NCBI GenBank assembly: GCA_964415195.1
Contig: CAYPYD010000001.1
Coordinates: 1-64,000 of the forward strand
Direction of reading: 5' to 3'
Length of the DNA: 64,000 bases
Source: WTXA01 sp964415195
Lineage (GTDB): Bacteria; Bacillota; TC1
The position numbers and the translations under genes were made by a program. The notes below the pieces were generated by a model. That model made no database searches and had not been told where the DNA came from. It saw only the letters and a program-made list of their open reading frames with translations. Positions 61,910 through 64,000 of this stretch are shown piece after piece (the stretch's first letter is position 1; every line of letters begins with the position of its first letter).

Positions 61910-63106
61910 TTGGAAAATATTTTAAAATTTGAAGTTAAAAATAGGTATATTGTACTTGTTGGTGTGTTGTTAGCAAATTTAACCATTGCAGGCTTGTATG
62001 CCTGGAGTGCCTTGGGTGTAGGTATGAAAGCGGAATTTGGTTGGAGTGACAATGCTGTTATTTTACCTTATTCTATAGCTCAAGCAGTATTTGCGTTATC
62101 TACTATTCTTTCAGGTAAACTTGTGGACGCAAAAGGTCCAAGGATTACGATGATGGTAGGTGCGGTACTATATGGTGGTGGATTAATTTTATCTGGATTC
62201 GCAAATCAACCATTTTTAATGACTATAACATATGGAGTGCTTACAGGAGCTGGTATTGGATTTATTTATGTTTGTCCTTTGGCTACCTTAGTTAAGTGGT
62301 TTCCTACACACAAGGGTCTTGTTACAGGATTATCAGTTGCCGTATTTGCATCAGGAAGTATAATCTATAAGCAATTGATAACATTTTTGTTTAACAATAT
62401 GAATATGAATGTCTCACAGAGTTTTATATTCCTAGGCTTGATATCATTTATTCTGATTTTTATAGGGGCATTGTTCTCAAACAATCCTCCGGGTTATGAA
62501 AGACATAAATCATCTATTGTAGAGACCGATGTTAAAACAAGAGATATGATTAAAACTCGTAAATTCAAGTATTTATGGGTCATGTATCTAATGGCTGCTA
62601 TTCCTGGACTTTTTGTTCTTGGAGCTTCAGCTAATATTGGTATAGAGGTAGGTGGCTTAGAACATAGTGTGGCATTGGGTCTAATTACAGTTCTTGCTAT
62701 AACTAATGGAGCTAGCAGACTTCTAGCCGGCTACTTGTCAGATAAGTTTGGTCCTTTAAGAATTATTCAAGTGAGCTTTATTATTACTATCTTGTCAACA
62801 GTGCTATTGATAACACACTTAAATCAAGTTATGTTTATAATTGGTATTGCAGGTATTGTTGTCGGTTATGGTGGCTTCCTGGCATTATTCCCAGTTTATA
62901 CAAACAGAGCTTTTGGTTCTCACTGGTATGGATCAAATTATAGTATTGTTTATCAAGCCTATGGTATTGCATCATTGATTGGTATTGGTGGATTATTGTT
63001 ACTCGGCGGTAACTTTACAAGTCTTTTCATTGCTGTAGTTGCTACTTCACTGATTGGTTTGATTCTGGCTTATAGAATCGAAGGGTTTGAAAAAAATGAA
63101 AGTTGA
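61910..63106 (+). CDS. MFS transporter, OFA (oxalate/formate antiporter-like) family
   Basis: 398 aa, 12 helices. NLTIAGLYAWSALGVGMKAEFGWS and LSGKLVDAKGPRITMMVG (MFS loop motif between helices 2 and 3), SNNPPGYERH between the halves are typical of OFA carriers. Substrate a small organic anion perhaps; not certain. TTG 61910 start with AGGAG seven bases upstream. It ends in TGA; the codons behind it do not suggest Sec read-through. Confidence 0.88.
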   Translation: MENILKFEVKNRYIVLVGVLLANLTIAGLYAWSALGVGMKAEFGWSDNAVILPYSIAQAVFALSTILSGKLVDAKGPRITMMVGAVLYGGGLILSGFANQPFLMTITYGVLTGAGIGFIYVCPLATLVKWFPTHKGLVTGLSVAVFASGSIIYKQLITFLFNNMNMNVSQSFIFLGLISFILIFIGALFSNNPPGYERHKSSIVETDVKTRDMIKTRKFKYLWVMYLMAAIPGLFVLGASANIGIEVGGLEHSVALGLITVLAITNGASRLLAGYLSDKFGPLRIIQVSFIITILSTVLLITHLNQVMFIIGIAGIVVGYGGFLALFPVYTNRAFGSHWYGSNYSIVYQAYGIASLIGIGGLLLLGGNFTSLFIAVVATSLIGLILAYRIEGFEKNES

Positions 63107-63138
63107 AGATTTAGCTATTATTCAATAAATTACCAATC

Positions 63139-63149
63139 TATGATATAAT
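63139..63149 (+). promoter_or_regulatory. Extended -10 promoter of the 63.2-kb gene
   Basis: TATGATATAAT with a weak -35 TTCAAT at 63121. Confidence 0.5.
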
Positions 63150-63179
63150 ACTAAAAAACATATCAAGGTGGTGTATACA

Positions 63180-63443
63180 ATGAAGATTACAGATATTGAA
63201 CCATGCATAAAAGTAACAAAAGAGGATGAAAATCAAGAAGTTGGGATTTATGTTGAGTTTGGAGATCAAATTAGAATAACAGACAATGACGGAGTAAAAA
63301 CAGAAGGAAGATTCTTTTTATTTGAATCCGGATCTGAAGTAGAAGACGATGATATGATTTATTTGGTATTAGAGGATGAAAATCAGCTTAGTATTGGTGT
63401 AAGCTTCATTAGTGATATAGAAAAAATAGAAAAACAAGCTTAG
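63180..63443 (+). CDS. Small unknown acidic protein
   Basis: 87 aa. Beta-rich (IYVEFGDQIRITDNDG, MIYLVLEDENQL), acidic, no Cys cluster. Not recognised. ATG 63180 after AAGGTGG; GTG at 63168 lies inside the SD. Own promoter, terminator behind. Confidence 0.7.
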   Translation: MKITDIEPCIKVTKEDENQEVGIYVEFGDQIRITDNDGVKTEGRFFLFESGSEVEDDDMIYLVLEDENQLSIGVSFISDIEKIEKQA

Positions 63444-63470
63444 ATAAAAGATTTTAGCATATTGGATACA

Positions 63471-63510
63471 AAAAGGATTGAGTTTTTAAAACTCAATCCT
63501 TTTATTTTAT
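63471..63510. terminator. Bidirectional terminator between the 63.2-kb gene and tRNA-Sec
   Basis: 14-bp stem AAAAGGATTGAGTT / AACTCAATCCTTTT, small loop, T runs on both strands. Confidence 0.85.
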
Positions 63511-63515
63511 TTATA

Positions 63516-63612
63516 TGGCGAGAGTGAATAGGAATCGAACCTACCAAGGATGGGTCCACCACCCAACATCGGATTTGAAGTCCGTGTCGCCCACCAGGAC
63601 GAAACCACCCTC
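63516..63612 (-). tRNA. selC: tRNA-Sec (TCA)
   Basis: 97 bases with encoded CCA. Eight-bp acceptor GAGGGTGG / TCACTCTC (two G-T pairs), discriminator G, anticodon arm CGGACTTCAAATCCG with anticodon TCA, a long variable arm (GTTGGGTGGTGGACCCATC region) and T-arm TAGG-TTCGATT-CCTA. These are the marks of selenocysteine tRNA. selA, selB and selD are not in the window. Confidence 0.93.
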
Positions 63613-63632
63613 ATAAAAACCTGAATTAAGAA

Positions 63633-64000
63633 CTAGACAAAGAATCTAACGCTCTTATTTGAAACTTTAATAGACAACGGCAATCTTCCACCCTTTTCAC
63701 CATCAAAAACAATAGGAAGATTCATAGGCCCATCAATATAGAAAGACTCAGCCTGAAAATACCTTACATGCTTTTGATTAGAAAACTGACCTCTAAATAT
63801 ATTAAAAACAATATTTGGAAGCTCCAAATATGAACAATCATCGATAATAAACAAATCAAGTTTACCATCAGTAAGTTCGGCTTCATCTAGAATATTATTA
63901 AAGCCAGCAATCTGAGAACCGGTAGCAATAGCAAACATAATTGCACTAAACTTATGCAGAGTACCATCAATAGAAACAGTCAAGTCAAAAGGCTTGAAAG
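63633..64000 (-). CDS. Diacylglycerol/lipid kinase family protein (3' part; start outside window)
   Basis: The frame is open at base 64000, so the gene continues beyond. The visible 122 codons fit the C-terminal beta domain of DagK/YegS-like kinases: AIATGSQIAGFNN (usually GGG..I.P.A), ELTDGKLDLFII and NLPIVFDGE (usual xPLPIxxDGE). It would phosphorylate a lipid at the membrane. The start near 63983 is not real. Confidence 0.78.
   Translation of the reverse strand, partial: FKPFDLTVSIDGTLHKFSAIMFAIATGSQIAGFNNILDEAELTDGKLDLFIIDDCSYLELPNIVFNIFRGQFSNQKHVRYFQAESFYIDGPMNLPIVFDGEKGGRLPLSIKVSNKSVRFFV

Noticed and set aside
61910..63160. MFS gene as a selenoprotein read through its TGA
   Set aside because: The 13 codons after TGA show no conserved character, no hairpin follows, and the protein is already full length.

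Overview
The window is about 64 kb of a low-GC, Gram-positive (Firmicutes) chromosome. AT-rich codon use, Shine-Dalgarno (SD) sites of the AAGGAGG type, frequent TTG starts and the gene content point to an anaerobic Clostridia/Tissierellia-like organism. That content includes formate-THF ligase, a PrsA lipoprotein, LCP and MurA wall enzymes, archaeal-type PEP carboxylase, archaeal-type phosphoglycerate mutase, a tRNA for selenocysteine and a fluoride riboswitch. The species assignment is inference. Almost all genes to 47.4 kb lie on the + strand.

0-10.7 kb: end of a sensor kinase, then rpmE, prfA, prmC, a Sua5-type tsaC, ywlE and rpiB (a classic Firmicutes order), an unknown membrane protein, a YgeY-like M20 hydrolase, argH, murA and an LCP wall-polymer transferase. 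10.7-21.3 kb: apgM, ywiB-argS, pyrG, rho, a small Smr protein, an RNase HI with viroplasmin domain, greA, lysS and a YczE-like membrane protein. 21.3-33.7 kb: an anchored unknown, dnaX, glmU-prs, pth-mfd, prsA, hup, rqcP, an amidohydrolase, divIC, an S1-domain gene and tRNA-Met. 33.8-47.4 kb: membrane GDPD, fluoride riboswitch with cation:proton antiporter, a catalytically degenerate signal-peptidase-like protein, an HD protein, ppa, an ECF-S/TudS-like pair, an APC permease, tilS-ftsH, ndk and fhs. The mfd-to-ftsH stretch matches the Bacillus/Clostridium order but lacks every sporulation gene normally interspersed there.

47.4-52.0 kb: GH25 lysozyme and folE on the - strand, rplM-rpsI on +, then Nudix, HAD and fba on -. 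52.0-58.6 kb is the accessory part. It holds a gene-free stretch with 29-bp tandem repeats that looks like a terminated - strand transcript, a large transglutaminase-like protein of unknown function with a molybdopterin-binding-domain partner, an orphan coding remnant, an SDH/Clp-fold serine protease with an overlapping small ORF, and several small membrane proteins without recognisable families. 58.6-64 kb: a structured leader, DUF951-ssb, DUF2294, PEP carboxylase, an OFA-type MFS transporter, a small unknown, tRNA-Sec on the - strand and the 3' part of a lipid kinase.

The most unusual large-scale signal is compositional. On the same coding strand the A:T ratio swings from T-rich (lysS, divIC) to A-rich (dnaX, gdpD), with abrupt resets near 22.2 kb and 33.8 kb.
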